Assembly (NCBI GenBank): GCA_037143175.1
Contig: JBAWZF010000006.1
Coordinates: 67,414-102,615 of the forward strand
Direction of reading: 5' to 3'
Length of the DNA stretch: 35,202 nucleotides
From: a bacterium
Lineage (GTDB): Bacteria; Verrucomicrobiota; Kiritimatiellia; CAIKKV01; CAITUY01
The notes beneath the pieces are model-generated. The model saw only the letters and a list, made by a program, of their open reading frames with translations. It searched no databases and was not told the origin of the DNA. Numbering within the stretch: position 1 is the first letter of the stretch; the number at the start of each line of letters is the position of its first letter. A program made the position numbers and the translations under genes. This document shows, one piece after another, positions 1 to 8,813 of this stretch.

Positions 1-1359
1 GAGAAAGCGGCAGGCTTGGTGACGGATCCGGCCCTGTGTGAGCCCCTCCTGATCAAGGCGGCGGATGCGTTGTTTGCCAATGCCCAATATACATTGGCGG
101 AGGCCGCTTACGAAAATGTTTTAACCCGATACCCTGCCTCGGCATTGAACCCGCAAGTTCTCTATCAGTTGGGTGAATGTCTTGCCCGGCAACTCCTGCG
201 GCGGGAGGCGGAGGGGCGTTTCCGTGAATTGGTGCGCAAAATGCCCTCCAGTCCACTGGCCGAGCGGGCGTTAATGAGAATTGCCGAGATGAAAGAGGAA
301 CAGGGGCCGGCGTTTGTGCGGGAGGCCTTGGCCGCCTATCTTGAAGTGATGTCCGTTTATCCGGCAGGGGCGCTCTTTGCAGAGGCGCTTCATCGGCATG
401 GTTTGGCGGCCTATCAGATGGGGGATATTGATGTTGCCCTCAGCGATTTTTCAAGGGTCGTCAAGGAGTTTCCCGGCAGTCGGGTCGCACCCCAGGCTTA
501 CTTCATGCGGGGCTGGGCACTCTATATGCGCGGGCAGGAAGAGGAGTCGCTCAAGGTCTGTAAGGCCTTTGTCGAACGTTATCCGGACAGTGAATGGACG
601 CCGGGTGTCATCTTCTGGATCGGCGAGTATGCGTTCAATCATGGGCGTTATGCCGATGCCGAAGCCCGGTTTATCAAGTTGGCCGACAAATCGCCGCAGG
701 ATGCCCTGGCAGATCAGTCACTGATTTGGGCCGGTCGGTCAGCCATGATGCAGAAAGAGTACTTGCGGGCAGTGGAGTCGTTATCCCGGATGACACGGAC
801 CTATCCGACTAGTTTGCACATGGCAGAGGCGCGGTTTTTGCAGGCGGATGCCTTGAGTGAGCTGGGGGAATTTTCACGGGCGATTCTGGTGTTTGATGAA
901 CTGATTGAAAAGTTCCCAAACTCGCCGTTGGTCAGCGCCGCCTGGGGACGTCGTGGTGACTGTCATTTCACGCTGGGGGCAACGGATCCAAAACGCTATG
1001 CCGAGGCTATCACTTCGTATCGGGCGGTCAGTCGTTCCCCGGGAACACCGTTTGATCTCGAGCTTCAGGCGGAATACAAAATCGGCCGGTGTTACGATAA
1101 GATGGGAAAATTGAGCGAAGCCTTTGAGCAATACTATACACGGGTGGTTTGCCGATATCTGGCGGACAAGCAGAAGGACAGCGCGGCCGCTGTCTGGTTT
1201 ACCAAGGCGGCTTTTTCTGCTGCAGATATTCTGGAATTGGAAAAAAATTGGAAACGAGCCATGAAGGTGCTGGAGCGGGTTGAGGGGGCTCAGATACCGG
1301 CCAGTGCTGATGCCCGTAAGCGAATTGAACAGATCCGTTCAGAACACTGGGTTTGGTAA
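1..1359 (+). CDS. TPR-repeat envelope protein (5' end outside window)
   Basis: The reading frame is open to the left edge, so the N-terminus is missing; the first in-window start (TTG at 16) is probably not the true one. The product is a chain of tetratricopeptide-like helical repeats from start to finish, with recurrent pieces such as A..AY..vL..YP, ..AL..FS.vv.eFP and 'YPDSEW'. This resembles BamD, YbgF/CpoB and other outer-membrane-associated TPR proteins. Such repeats act as protein-protein scaffolds. It lies 10 bp before an ExbB/TolQ gene, whose ribosome site (AAGGAG) overlaps its stop region, so it likely belongs to a Tol-Pal or TonB-type envelope complex. The exact partner cannot be read from the sequence. 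Confidence 0.8.
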   Translation, partial: EKAAGLVTDPALCEPLLIKAADALFANAQYTLAEAAYENVLTRYPASALNPQVLYQLGECLARQLLRREAEGRFRELVRKMPSSPLAERALMRIAEMKEEQGPAFVREALAAYLEVMSVYPAGALFAEALHRHGLAAYQMGDIDVALSDFSRVVKEFPGSRVAPQAYFMRGWALYMRGQEEESLKVCKAFVERYPDSEWTPGVIFWIGEYAFNHGRYADAEARFIKLADKSPQDALADQSLIWAGRSAMMQKEYLRAVESLSRMTRTYPTSLHMAEARFLQADALSELGEFSRAILVFDELIEKFPNSPLVSAAWGRRGDCHFTLGATDPKRYAEAITSYRAVSRSPGTPFDLELQAEYKIGRCYDKMGKLSEAFEQYYTRVVCRYLADKQKDSAAAVWFTKAAFSAADILELEKNWKRAMKVLERVEGAQIPASADARKRIEQIRSEHWVW

Positions 1360-1369
1360 GGAGTGAATT

Positions 1370-2014
1370 ATGTTCGATCTTTTGAATGAAGGTGGATTGA
1401 TTGCCTGGATCATTTCAGGTGCCGGTGTTTTTGCTTTCATGCTTTTCATGGAGCGTCTTTTGATGTTACATCGGGCCCGTATCAAATCCGAGGATTTCAT
1501 TGCCGGGATTTGTAACAATCTGGGACGGGGGAACGTTGATGAAGCCCTCGCCATTTGTGATGATACCCCGGGACCGGTAGCGGTCATTGTGCGGGCGGCC
1601 ATTCTCAATCGGCGGGCCGAAAAGGATGCCATCCGGACGGCGATGGAAAATGCCGGGCGCACGGAAATTTCCCGTATGGAACGGCGGTTGACGAATTTTG
1701 TAACGATCGCCCAGGTCGCTCCGATTTTCGGACTGCTTGGGACGGTGGTCGGAATGATTAAATCCCTCCAGATCATGCAGGCGGCGGCCCCCCTGGTTCA
1801 GCCTGGTGACGTGATGGGAGGCTTGATGCAGGCCTTGGTCACCACCGCAGTGGGTCTCGCCGTGGCGGCCCCCTGTTATGTGGCCTTTAATTTTCTCACG
1901 GGTAAGGTGGAGAAAATTGTTATCGATATGGAACGCGCTGCCGCGGATATGATTGCCTTCCTGTCTGGCATGCCTATCGTTCATGATGATCCTGGAATGG
2001 AGAAGGACGAATGA
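1370..2014 (+). CDS. ExbB/TolQ/MotA-family proton channel protein
   Basis: Inner-membrane proton-channel subunit of 214 residues, the usual size for ExbB/TolQ. Three hydrophobic segments are visible: near residues 10-30, around 110-130 (including 'APIFGLLGTVVGMI', the family signature) and about 150-175 ('TTAVGLAVAAPCYVAFNFL'). A cytoplasmic loop with charged helices separates the first two, as expected. It starts with ATG eight bases after AAGGAG and overlaps the next gene by 4 bp (ATGA), indicating translational coupling. With the downstream ExbD/TolR-like and TonB-like genes it should energise an outer-membrane process using the proton gradient. Whether it belongs to a TonB-type or a Tol-type system is not decided. 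Confidence 0.9.
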   Translation: MFDLLNEGGLIAWIISGAGVFAFMLFMERLLMLHRARIKSEDFIAGICNNLGRGNVDEALAICDDTPGPVAVIVRAAILNRRAEKDAIRTAMENAGRTEISRMERRLTNFVTIAQVAPIFGLLGTVVGMIKSLQIMQAAAPLVQPGDVMGGLMQALVTTAVGLAVAAPCYVAFNFLTGKVEKIVIDMERAAADMIAFLSGMPIVHDDPGMEKDE

Positions 2015-2511
2015 TCAAACGAGAGGAACCCAAGGCGATTGGCTGGACGGTACATGGATTCCGGCATTACCACCCTCAAAACCGTTTAAATAAGGGGTTG
2101 GTCGCAACGGCACCCTGGATGAGTGTCACGTTGTTAATTGCATTATATCTCTATCTGCTAGCTCCGAATGTTCTGCAACCGGGCATGGTTTTGCAACTTC
2201 CGGTGGCACCCTTTTCGGATGGGCGTCATTATGGACATAATGTGGCGGTGCTTTCCCTGCCTATGGCGGGGCGGACGGAACGGGACGAAATTTTCTTTTT
2301 TGACGATCAGCGATATTTGGGGCGTGAACCGGCGGAGATGGATGCATTGCGCGGAGCCCTCGCCACGGCCTGGACACAGAAACCAAATCTACCGATGGTC
2401 ATTGAGGCCGATCGGATGGTACGGCATGACACCGTTGTGAAACTTTTTGAGATGGCGGCGGAGGCCGGGTTTCGTGAAGTTAACCTGGCGACAAGGCCAT
2501 CCCAGAGGTAA
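2011..2511 (+). CDS. ExbD/TolR-family protein
   Basis: Protein of 166 residues with a cytoplasmic N-terminus of about 30 residues, one membrane segment (about 35-52, 'MSVTLLIALYLYLLAP') and a periplasmic domain. The end of the domain ('PMVIEADRMVRHDTVVKLFEMAAEAGFREVNLAT') matches the ExbD/TolR pattern of a strand followed by 'v..l...a..aGf..v.lat'. The usual membrane Asp used for proton transfer is not clear in the segment, which is unusual and could mean altered proton coupling. It is coupled to the ExbB-like gene by a 4-bp overlap and precedes a TonB-like gene. Confidence 0.8.
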   Translation: MIKREEPKAIGWTVHGFRHYHPQNRLNKGLVATAPWMSVTLLIALYLYLLAPNVLQPGMVLQLPVAPFSDGRHYGHNVAVLSLPMAGRTERDEIFFFDDQRYLGREPAEMDALRGALATAWTQKPNLPMVIEADRMVRHDTVVKLFEMAAEAGFREVNLATRPSQR

Positions 2512-2516
2512 CGGGC

Positions 2517-3254
2517 GTGAGCAATCAATACGTCATCCCATTATCCTGGCGCAATGTTACGCTGGTGTTTGCTGCAGGCGTTACTCTGTGGCTGGTGCCC
2601 TGGCTGGTTTTTCCCTCGTCATACCGGACGGTGGCAAAAACGGAGCGGCATTCACCTCCGATATTCAGGTACATCCGGGCCGCTCAGGGGTTGGATGGTT
2701 CGACATGGTCTCCAGTATTAATGCCGCTGCCCACTCCTGATGGCTTCAGTAAAAAGGCGGCATTAAAAGAATTGCCCAATAAAAGCCTTGTTTCAGTGTT
2801 GAAACCCAAGATATCGGGGCCAGTCTATATGACTCTGGAACCCGGAAACGGGGTGATATCAGCCTCGCCCCGGATTTCTTTCCTGCAGCCGGTGGAGTTT
2901 GATCCGGAGGTATCGCAAAAATCGATTACCCCGGATGCGGGGTCCCGGGCCGCCAATGTATTCCGGTTTGAGATTCAGGAGCCGTTACGCTATCGTCTGT
3001 ATGAGTTCCCTGATTTGCAGATGGCGTTTTCGAATGGGGATGATAAAGCTTCGATCATGGTGACGGCAGCTGTTGAACTTGATAAACAGGGACTGGTGCA
3101 ACATGTACTGCTGGAACAGCCAGCTGGTATCTCCGGGGTTGATTCGATGATTGTAAGGGGATTGCGTACTGGCCGGGGGCAGCCTGGCACCTCCAACACA
3201 TGGGGGCAGGTAAAGTTTTTTTATTGGAAGAATAGTCCAGTTCAGAAGGAGTAA
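2517..3254 (+). CDS. TonB-like single-pass periplasmic protein
   Basis: Starts with GTG at 2517 after an AGAGG-like site. The protein has one N-terminal membrane segment (about 13-32), a long periplasmic linker with Pro/Ser/Lys, and a C-terminal region ('VTAAVELDKQGLVQHVLLEQPAGISGVDSMIVRGLRTGR') that has the shape of a TonB C-terminal domain: V.v.ld..G.v..v.v....g...lD..v...l. No strong Pro-Lys/Pro-Glu linker of classical TonB is present. Gene order ExbB-ExbD-this protein supports a TonB-type role of transmitting energy to the outer membrane. The assignment rests on context and shape, so a generic energy-transducing partner is the safe reading. Confidence 0.6.
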   Translation: MSNQYVIPLSWRNVTLVFAAGVTLWLVPWLVFPSSYRTVAKTERHSPPIFRYIRAAQGLDGSTWSPVLMPLPTPDGFSKKAALKELPNKSLVSVLKPKISGPVYMTLEPGNGVISASPRISFLQPVEFDPEVSQKSITPDAGSRAANVFRFEIQEPLRYRLYEFPDLQMAFSNGDDKASIMVTAAVELDKQGLVQHVLLEQPAGISGVDSMIVRGLRTGRGQPGTSNTWGQVKFFYWKNSPVQKE

Positions 3255-3257
3255 GGT

Positions 3258-4556
3258 ATGGAAATCAAAATCGCGAAATGGGCGGCGGATAAACCGTCAG
3301 CCATCGTGACCTCTTTTTTAAAACGTCCGGCGTTTGATCCCGGTGCTGAAACCGCTGCCCGTGCCACCCTTGAGGATATCCGATTGAACGGGGATTCTGC
3401 TGTGCTTAAAGCGATCAAGGAATTTGACGGCGTGTCATTGAATGCCGCACGAATGCGGGTAACCATGGCCGAACTGGCGGAGGCTCGCGAAACCGTTGAT
3501 GCCCAATTCCGAAGTGCGGCCCGCGAAACGTATAAACGCGTGACCACTTTTTCACGTGCCGGGATGAAAAAAGACTGGAAGATTTTCAGCCCCAAGGGTG
3601 GTGAACTCGGCGAGCAATTTGTTCCGTTGGATCGGGTAGGGGTGTATATCCCCGGCGGCCAGGCCCCCTTGGTTTCAACTGTATTTATGACCGTTACCCT
3701 GGCCCGGGTAGCGGGTGTACAGGAAATTGTGGTATGTACGCCATCTGATGCCAATGGCAAGGTGAATCCCTATATTCTTTTCGCACTTGAAATGGCCGGG
3801 GCTACGGAAATCTATCGCGTGGGGGGCATCCAGGCCATCGGGTTGATGGCGTATGGCACCAAGACTGTTACACGTGTACAGAAAATTGTGGGGCCGGGCG
3901 GAGCTTATGTGACGGCTGCTAAAAAATTGGTTTACGGGGAGGTCGCACTGGACCTTGTGGCTGGCCCGAGCGAGATCGCTATTCTGGCTGATGACACGGC
4001 ACATCCTGAATGTGTGGCGGCAGACCTCCTTTCCCAGGCTGAACATGGAACGGGCCTGGAAAAGGCCATTTTGGTGACCACTTCAAGTGTGCTCGCCACG
4101 AAGGTGTCGGAGCAACTACTCTCGCAGGCGGAAACATTACCCCGGAAAAATGCCATTCATAAAGTGCTCGATAAAGGCACATTGCTTGTCATTGTCAACA
4201 CGTTGGATGAAGGAATGGATCTATGCAATCAGTTTGCACCTGAACACTTTGAAATCATGGTTCGTGAGCCACGGAGTTGGTTGCGAAAAGTCAGGACTGC
4301 CGGCGCGGTGTTCTTTGGCATGTGGACGCCTGAATCCGTTGGTGATTTCGTGGCCGGGCCCAGTCACGTTCTGCCTACGGGGGGGACCGCGACCATGTTC
4401 TCTGGTCTGACGGTGGATGACTTCCGGCGGCGAACAAGTTTTATGGCATTTACCCGTGCCGATTTGCAGGAAACACTTCCCGTGATTGAGGCTTTTGGAC
4501 GTGTTGAAGGTCTGGAGGCCCATGCCCGGGCCGCTCGGGTAAGATTTGAGGTTTAA
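3258..4556 (+). CDS. hisD: Histidinol dehydrogenase
   Basis: Catalyses the last two steps of histidine synthesis, oxidising L-histidinol to L-histidine with two NAD+. Length of 432 residues is standard. Family features seen: 'GVYIPGG' near 128, 'VGPGGAYVTAAK' near 211, 'AGPSEIAILAD' near 235, zinc-ligand region 'SQAEHG' (Gln260, His263), catalytic 'FAPEH' (Glu329, His330) and 'GDFVAGPSHVLPTGG' (Asp363, His370). The ribosome site AAGGAG is 7 bp before the ATG and the gene lies 3 bp after the TonB-like gene. hisC follows after 2 bp, so the two form a histidine pair at the end of the envelope operon. Confidence 0.97.
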   Translation: MEIKIAKWAADKPSAIVTSFLKRPAFDPGAETAARATLEDIRLNGDSAVLKAIKEFDGVSLNAARMRVTMAELAEARETVDAQFRSAARETYKRVTTFSRAGMKKDWKIFSPKGGELGEQFVPLDRVGVYIPGGQAPLVSTVFMTVTLARVAGVQEIVVCTPSDANGKVNPYILFALEMAGATEIYRVGGIQAIGLMAYGTKTVTRVQKIVGPGGAYVTAAKKLVYGEVALDLVAGPSEIAILADDTAHPECVAADLLSQAEHGTGLEKAILVTTSSVLATKVSEQLLSQAETLPRKNAIHKVLDKGTLLVIVNTLDEGMDLCNQFAPEHFEIMVREPRSWLRKVRTAGAVFFGMWTPESVGDFVAGPSHVLPTGGTATMFSGLTVDDFRRRTSFMAFTRADLQETLPVIEAFGRVEGLEAHARAARVRFEV

Positions 4557-4558
4557 CG

Positions 4559-5605
4559 ATGAATAAATTAATCCGGAAATCTGTTCAGGCATTGGACGCA
4601 TATACCCCGGGTGAGCAGCCGAAACGGCAGGGGCTTACCAAGCTTAACACTAATGAAAATCCGTATCCGCCCTCGCCTCAAGTGGCGGAGGTATTGGCTG
4701 CCATTGCTCCGGAATCGTTAAGGCTTTATCCGGATCCTGTAAGTTCGGTGTTGCGCCAGGCTATCGCCGACTTGCATGGTGTCGCGCTTGACCATGTCTT
4801 CGCCGGGAATGGATCCGATGAAATCCTTGCGCTTTGCACCCGCGCGTTTGTTGAGGATGACGGTACTATCGGGTATTTCCACCCCTCTTACTCTCTTTAC
4901 CCGGTTTTAGCGGCCATCCGGAATGTCCGGGGGGTACCCTGTGAATTGTCGGAATCTTTCGAATGGGCGGAACAGGATCCTGAACCTGCTTCGCTGTTCT
5001 TTTTGGCTAATCCCAATGCTCCCACCAGCATGTTGTTTGCCACCGCACGAGTGCAGCAATTCTGTCAGTCCTTTCCCGGCGTAGTGCTGGTGGATGAAGC
5101 TTATGTGGATTTTGCCCATGAGCATTGTATGGAATTGGCGAAGACACTTCCGAATGTCCTGGTCATGCGAACCCTCTCGAAATCCTATTCCCTGGCTGGT
5201 GTGCGCTGCGGATATGTCGTGGGGTCAAAGCCTTTGATCGCAACGTTATTCAAAATCAAGGACTCCTATAATCTTGACCGGATGACTCAGGTAGCTGCCA
5301 CCGCAGCCATTTCCGACCAAGCCCACATGCGTGCTAATGTGGACCGAATTCTTGCGACTCGAGATCGGTTGACGATCATGCTGAATCAGCTCGGTTTTGC
5401 CGTATGCCCTTCAGATGCCAATTTTCTATGGGTGCGACACGAGAGTCGTGATGCCCGGGAGATATTTGACACCTTAAAGGCGGCCGGAATCCTGATCCGT
5501 TATTTCCCAGGTCCGCGAACGGGCGATTATCTCCGAATAACTGTTGGTACGGATGGGGAGATTGACCGCTTGCTTGTCGCGCTGAAGAAGTTGTTAGGTT
5601 GTTAA
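4559..5605 (+). CDS. hisC: Histidinol-phosphate aminotransferase
   Basis: PLP-dependent class I/II aminotransferase that makes histidinol phosphate from imidazole acetol phosphate and glutamate. It has 348 residues. Visible landmarks are 'LNTNENPYPPSP' near 29, 'GNGSDEIL' near 83, 'NPNAPTS' near 151, 'LVDEAYVDF' near 177 and the PLP-binding Lys208 in 'TLSKSYSLAGVRCGY'. C-terminal 'GILIRYFPGPRTGDYLRITVG' is typical of HisC. It follows hisD directly. No other his gene is in the window, so the pathway is split or continues elsewhere. Confidence 0.95.
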   Translation: MNKLIRKSVQALDAYTPGEQPKRQGLTKLNTNENPYPPSPQVAEVLAAIAPESLRLYPDPVSSVLRQAIADLHGVALDHVFAGNGSDEILALCTRAFVEDDGTIGYFHPSYSLYPVLAAIRNVRGVPCELSESFEWAEQDPEPASLFFLANPNAPTSMLFATARVQQFCQSFPGVVLVDEAYVDFAHEHCMELAKTLPNVLVMRTLSKSYSLAGVRCGYVVGSKPLIATLFKIKDSYNLDRMTQVAATAAISDQAHMRANVDRILATRDRLTIMLNQLGFAVCPSDANFLWVRHESRDAREIFDTLKAAGILIRYFPGPRTGDYLRITVGTDGEIDRLLVALKKLLGC

Positions 5606-5683
5606 GTTGTCGAGTTGTTCCGGAGCTGCCTTTGTGCCTATTTCTTAACAACTCAGCAACCTGACAACTTATCAACTCTGCTC
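5594..5683. terminator. Inverted micro-repeat between convergent hisC and macB-like genes
   Basis: Two blocks of degenerate TTGTTAAGTTGTC-like repeats on the left and their complements (CAACTC..CAACCTGACAACTT..CAACTC) on the right form an imperfect long stem across the 80-bp gap. The two flanking genes converge here, so a bidirectional transcription stop is likely. There is no clean T-run, so termination is inferred from position and fold. Confidence 0.45.
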
Positions 5684-5685
5684 CC

Positions 5686-6909
5686 TTACTCCCGTCGCAG
5701 ACTCTCAATAGGGTTCAATCGGGCGGCCCGCCAGGCGGGATAGAAACCAAAGAAGATCCCGACGCCTGCCGAGAAGGTGAGGGCGAGGAGGACGGCGGCC
5801 GGGGAAATCAGAACTGGCCAATGGTTTGCCGCCCCCAGAATGCTTGCTGCGGTTACCCCAAGCCCGATGCCAATAATGCCACCCACACCTGACAACACCA
5901 CGGCTTCGACCAGAAATTGCATCATGATGTCATGGCGCCGGGCGCCGAGTGCCAGACGCAAGCCGATTTCGCGAGTGCGCTCACTGACGGCTACCAGCAT
6001 GATGTTCATAATCCCAATGCCACCTACCAGAAGCGAAATGGAGGCGATAACCGTCAACAAGATGGTCATGAGGCTTGATACCTGTGTGATCATCTGCGTG
6101 ACTTCCGTCATATCCATGATGGTGAAGTCGTCATCTTCATTTCCGCCGATCCGATGCCGTTGGCGGAGTATCGCGGAAACCTCTGCCTTGACCAGGGGCA
6201 GGTTGTCCATCGATTTGAGGCTAAAAATCAGTTGATTGACATTATTAAACTTGGATCTTTCCAAGACCCTCCGAATGGTGACCCACGGCGCGATAATGGT
6301 GTCATCCTGATCCTGCCCCCAGGCAGCAGAACCTTTGGAGGCCATTACTCCGACCACTCTGAAGGGCATGTTTCTGATACGAATCGTTTTGCCGAGTGGG
6401 TCTTCACCCTGGAACAGTTGATCTGCAACGGTTTTACCCAATACGCAGACTCTGGCTGCACTTTTGATATCAGCTTCTGTGAAGAAATCACCGGAAGCGA
6501 TATCCCAGCTTCGCACCTCGGGAAACTGGATATTGACACCCTGAATCATTGTAGCCCAATCATTTTCACGGTAGATGCATTGGCCGCCTGACCGTATCAG
6601 TGGAGTCATGGCCACGACAAATTGACTCTCACGCAGAATGACTTCCCCATCTTCGGCGGTCAGGGTTTGTTGAGTTCCGGAGCCCCCCCGAAATCCACCT
6701 GCATTCTGGCTTCCCGGGAAAATCATCAGGAGATTATTGCCCATGCTGTTGATTTGGGCGCGCATGTTGGTGGAGGCCCCCTGGCCGACGGCGACTACAG
6801 CAATGACGGCGGCAATGCCGATAATAATTCCCAGTGCCGTCAACAGTGAGCGGCCTTTATTTCGGGCCAGCGCCCGCAGGGCGATTTTGATCGTCATCAG
6901 CCCGTTCAT
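5686..6909 (-). CDS. MacB-type ABC transporter permease (FtsX family)
   Basis: Inner-membrane permease without a fused ATPase, 407 residues. The N-terminal membrane segment ('LLTALGIIIGIAAVIAVVAVGQGA') is followed by a large periplasmic MacB core domain with 'MGNNLLMIFPG' and 'FFTEADIKSAARVCVLGKTVADQLF'. Three C-terminal FtsX membrane segments follow, with 'LLVGGIGIMNIMLVAVSERTREIGLRLALGA' as a clear signature and 'YPAWRAARLNPIESLRRE' at the end. It overlaps the ATPase gene by 4 bp. With the ATPase, adaptor and TolC-like genes upstream it forms a MacAB-TolC-type pump; the substrate (macrolide, peptide, lipoprotein or other) cannot be told. ATG codons at residue 1 or 5 are both possible starts. 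Confidence 0.92.
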   Translation of the reverse strand: MNGLMTIKIALRALARNKGRSLLTALGIIIGIAAVIAVVAVGQGASTNMRAQINSMGNNLLMIFPGSQNAGGFRGGSGTQQTLTAEDGEVILRESQFVVAMTPLIRSGGQCIYRENDWATMIQGVNIQFPEVRSWDIASGDFFTEADIKSAARVCVLGKTVADQLFQGEDPLGKTIRIRNMPFRVVGVMASKGSAAWGQDQDDTIIAPWVTIRRVLERSKFNNVNQLIFSLKSMDNLPLVKAEVSAILRQRHRIGGNEDDDFTIMDMTEVTQMITQVSSLMTILLTVIASISLLVGGIGIMNIMLVAVSERTREIGLRLALGARRHDIMMQFLVEAVVLSGVGGIIGIGLGVTAASILGAANHWPVLISPAAVLLALTFSAGVGIFFGFYPAWRAARLNPIESLRRE

Positions 6910-7571
6910 ACGATTTCTCCATCCCGCATCTGGATGACTCGCTTGGCGAACCGGGCAATATCAGGTTCATGGGTGACCATGACAATGGTGATGCCTTCTT
7001 TATTAAGTTCCTGAAAGAGCGCCATAATGTCATCAGCAGAACGGCTATCGAGATTTCCCGTCGGCTCATCGGCCAGAATCAGAGGAGGCTGATTGACAAG
7101 GGCTCGTGCAATGGCCACACGTTGTTGCTGACCGCCGGAAAGTTGGCCGGGATGGTGTTGCATACGGCCTTCCAGTCCGAGTCTGGTCAGAAGCTCACGG
7201 GCGCGTTTACGGCGCTCCGCGCTCCGCATGTGGACTCCATAGTAGAGGGGGAGTTCCACGTTTTCTTCAGCCGTTGTCCGGGGAAGCAGATTAAAGTTCT
7301 GGAAAACAAACCCGATTTTCTGATTACGGATTTTTGCCAGAGCGTCGCTATCGAGTTTGCTGACCTCTTCGCCATCCAGATGATAACTCCCGCTATCAGG
7401 TGTATCCAAGCAGCCTAGAAGATTCAGGAGCGTGCTTTTCCCTGATCCGGAATGCCCCATGATGGCTACAAATTCACCTGCCGCAATGTCGGTGGAGACA
7501 TTTTTCAAGGCCGGCACATCCACCGACTCCATGTGGTAGACTTTATTAATCTGGCGTAAAGTAATAAGCAT
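6906..7571 (-). CDS. MacB/LolD-type ABC transporter ATPase
   Basis: Cytoplasmic ATPase that powers the adjacent permease. I use the ATG at 7571 ('MLITLRQINKVY'), giving 221 residues, the normal size. The longer frame from 7658 runs back into the adaptor gene. Walker A is GHSGSGKST (39-47), the Q-loop is near 'FVFQNFNLLP', the signature is LSGGQQQR (144-151), Walker B is LILADEP (164-170) and the switch His is 201. The 'LLGCLDTPDSG' and 'EPTGNLDS' phrases are typical of the MacB/LolD group. No strong ribosome site is seen, so translation is probably coupled to the adaptor gene ending 4 bp upstream. Confidence 0.95.
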   Translation of the reverse strand: MLITLRQINKVYHMESVDVPALKNVSTDIAAGEFVAIMGHSGSGKSTLLNLLGCLDTPDSGSYHLDGEEVSKLDSDALAKIRNQKIGFVFQNFNLLPRTTAEENVELPLYYGVHMRSAERRKRARELLTRLGLEGRMQHHPGQLSGGQQQRVAIARALVNQPPLILADEPTGNLDSRSADDIMALFQELNKEGITIVMVTHEPDIARFAKRVIQMRDGEIV

Positions 7572-7575
7572 GGCT

Positions 7576-8811
7576 TTATCGGGTGGCGCTGCGAGCGGAC
7601 CGCCCCGGCATTTGAGGAGCGAACGGGTTGACAGTTTTTTCGCTGGCACTGCTGGCATCTATCCCCGTGATCAGTTCTTGTCCTTCGGTCAAATTACAGG
7701 GTTCCATAATTTCAGTGAAAGCACCGTCGGAAATTCCCAGTGTCACAACGACGGGTTTGAGTTCCGAATTTGCGCTTTCCAGGATCCAAACCTTCGGCTT
7801 CGTTTCCGTCCGGGGTCCTTTTCGTTTCGTTTTTACTTCTGTATTATCCGTGATTTTTTCTACCGGTTTAAATCGCAGGGTGGCGTTGGAAACCTTCAGG
7901 GTATTGGTGCGTTGGGCGACTTCGCAGATAATGATGGCGGTCATTCCCGGGAACAGTTTGTTGTCAGGGTTTTCCGCCGTGACCATGACGGGGTAGGTGA
8001 CCACGTTTTGCATGGTACTTGCAGACATCCGAACCTGAGCGACTTTACCGGTGAACGTCGTGTCATATGCATCAACCGTAAAGGTGACTCTCTGGTCTTC
8101 CCGGATACGTCCGATGTCAGCCTCCGGAATGCTGGCTTCCACCTGAATGGTATGTAAGTCGGTGGCAATTTTAAAAAGCGTCATGGCGTTCAAGCTGGCC
8201 ACAACGGTTTGGCCCTGGCTGACATTCCGGGTAATGACCACGCCATCCACAGGGGAGCGGATGGTGGTATATCCCAGGTTGGCTTGAGAGAGTCGGAGTG
8301 CGGCTTTTGACTGGTCTACAGAGGCCATGGTCACCTTGAGTTGGGCGGCCAGTGAATCGCGGAGGGAAATGGCGGCATCCAGATCGGTCTCAGAGAGCAT
8401 TTTTTGTTCCGCTAATTTTTTAGTGCGAGTCAATTCCTTTTCAGCCTGAACCAGTTTCGCCGTCGTTTGTTCCACGTTGGCCTGGGCCGCCATCAGATTC
8501 GCCTGATCTTGTGCGAGTTTGGCTTCATAGGTGGTGGGGTCAATTTGAGCAACCAGATCCCCGGCCTTAACCTCGGAATTAAAGTCCACATATAACTTAT
8601 TGATGGGGCCGTTAACCTGTGTGCCGACATCCACCAATCGCATGGGGGCGATCAGCCCGCTGGCTCTGACGGTTTGGATGATGTCGCCACGTTCCAACGT
8701 GGTGGTTCGATAATGTGCTTTATTGTTATTATCCTTTACGTGTATCCAATACCATAAACCCCCACCGGTTATCGCCGACAAGACGACTATTACTAGGATC
8801 CATCGTTTCAT
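7576..8811 (-). CDS. MacA-like periplasmic adaptor (membrane fusion protein)
   Basis: Adaptor linking the inner-membrane transporter to the outer-membrane channel, 411 residues. An N-terminal membrane anchor (about 3-22) is followed by a first half-lipoyl strand ('GDIIQTVRASGLIAPMRLVDVGTQVNG'), a long coiled-coil hairpin of Ala/Gln/Lys-rich helices (about 90-170) and the second lipoyl half ('TTIRSPVDGVVITRNVSQGQTVVA'). Beta-barrel and membrane-proximal domains follow. The C-terminal tail is short and Ala/Arg-rich. It begins 2 bp after the TolC-like gene and is followed by the ATPase, in the order expected for a tripartite efflux or type I-like secretion system. Confidence 0.93.
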   Translation of the reverse strand: MKRWILVIVVLSAITGGGLWYWIHVKDNNNKAHYRTTTLERGDIIQTVRASGLIAPMRLVDVGTQVNGPINKLYVDFNSEVKAGDLVAQIDPTTYEAKLAQDQANLMAAQANVEQTTAKLVQAEKELTRTKKLAEQKMLSETDLDAAISLRDSLAAQLKVTMASVDQSKAALRLSQANLGYTTIRSPVDGVVITRNVSQGQTVVASLNAMTLFKIATDLHTIQVEASIPEADIGRIREDQRVTFTVDAYDTTFTGKVAQVRMSASTMQNVVTYPVMVTAENPDNKLFPGMTAIIICEVAQRTNTLKVSNATLRFKPVEKITDNTEVKTKRKGPRTETKPKVWILESANSELKPVVVTLGISDGAFTEIMEPCNLTEGQELITGIDASSASEKTVNPFAPQMPGRSARSATR

Positions 8812-8813
8812 GC

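Noticed and set aside
7572-7658. Longer N-terminus of the ABC ATPase
   Set aside because: It overlaps the adaptor gene 3' end and adds residues not found in the family.
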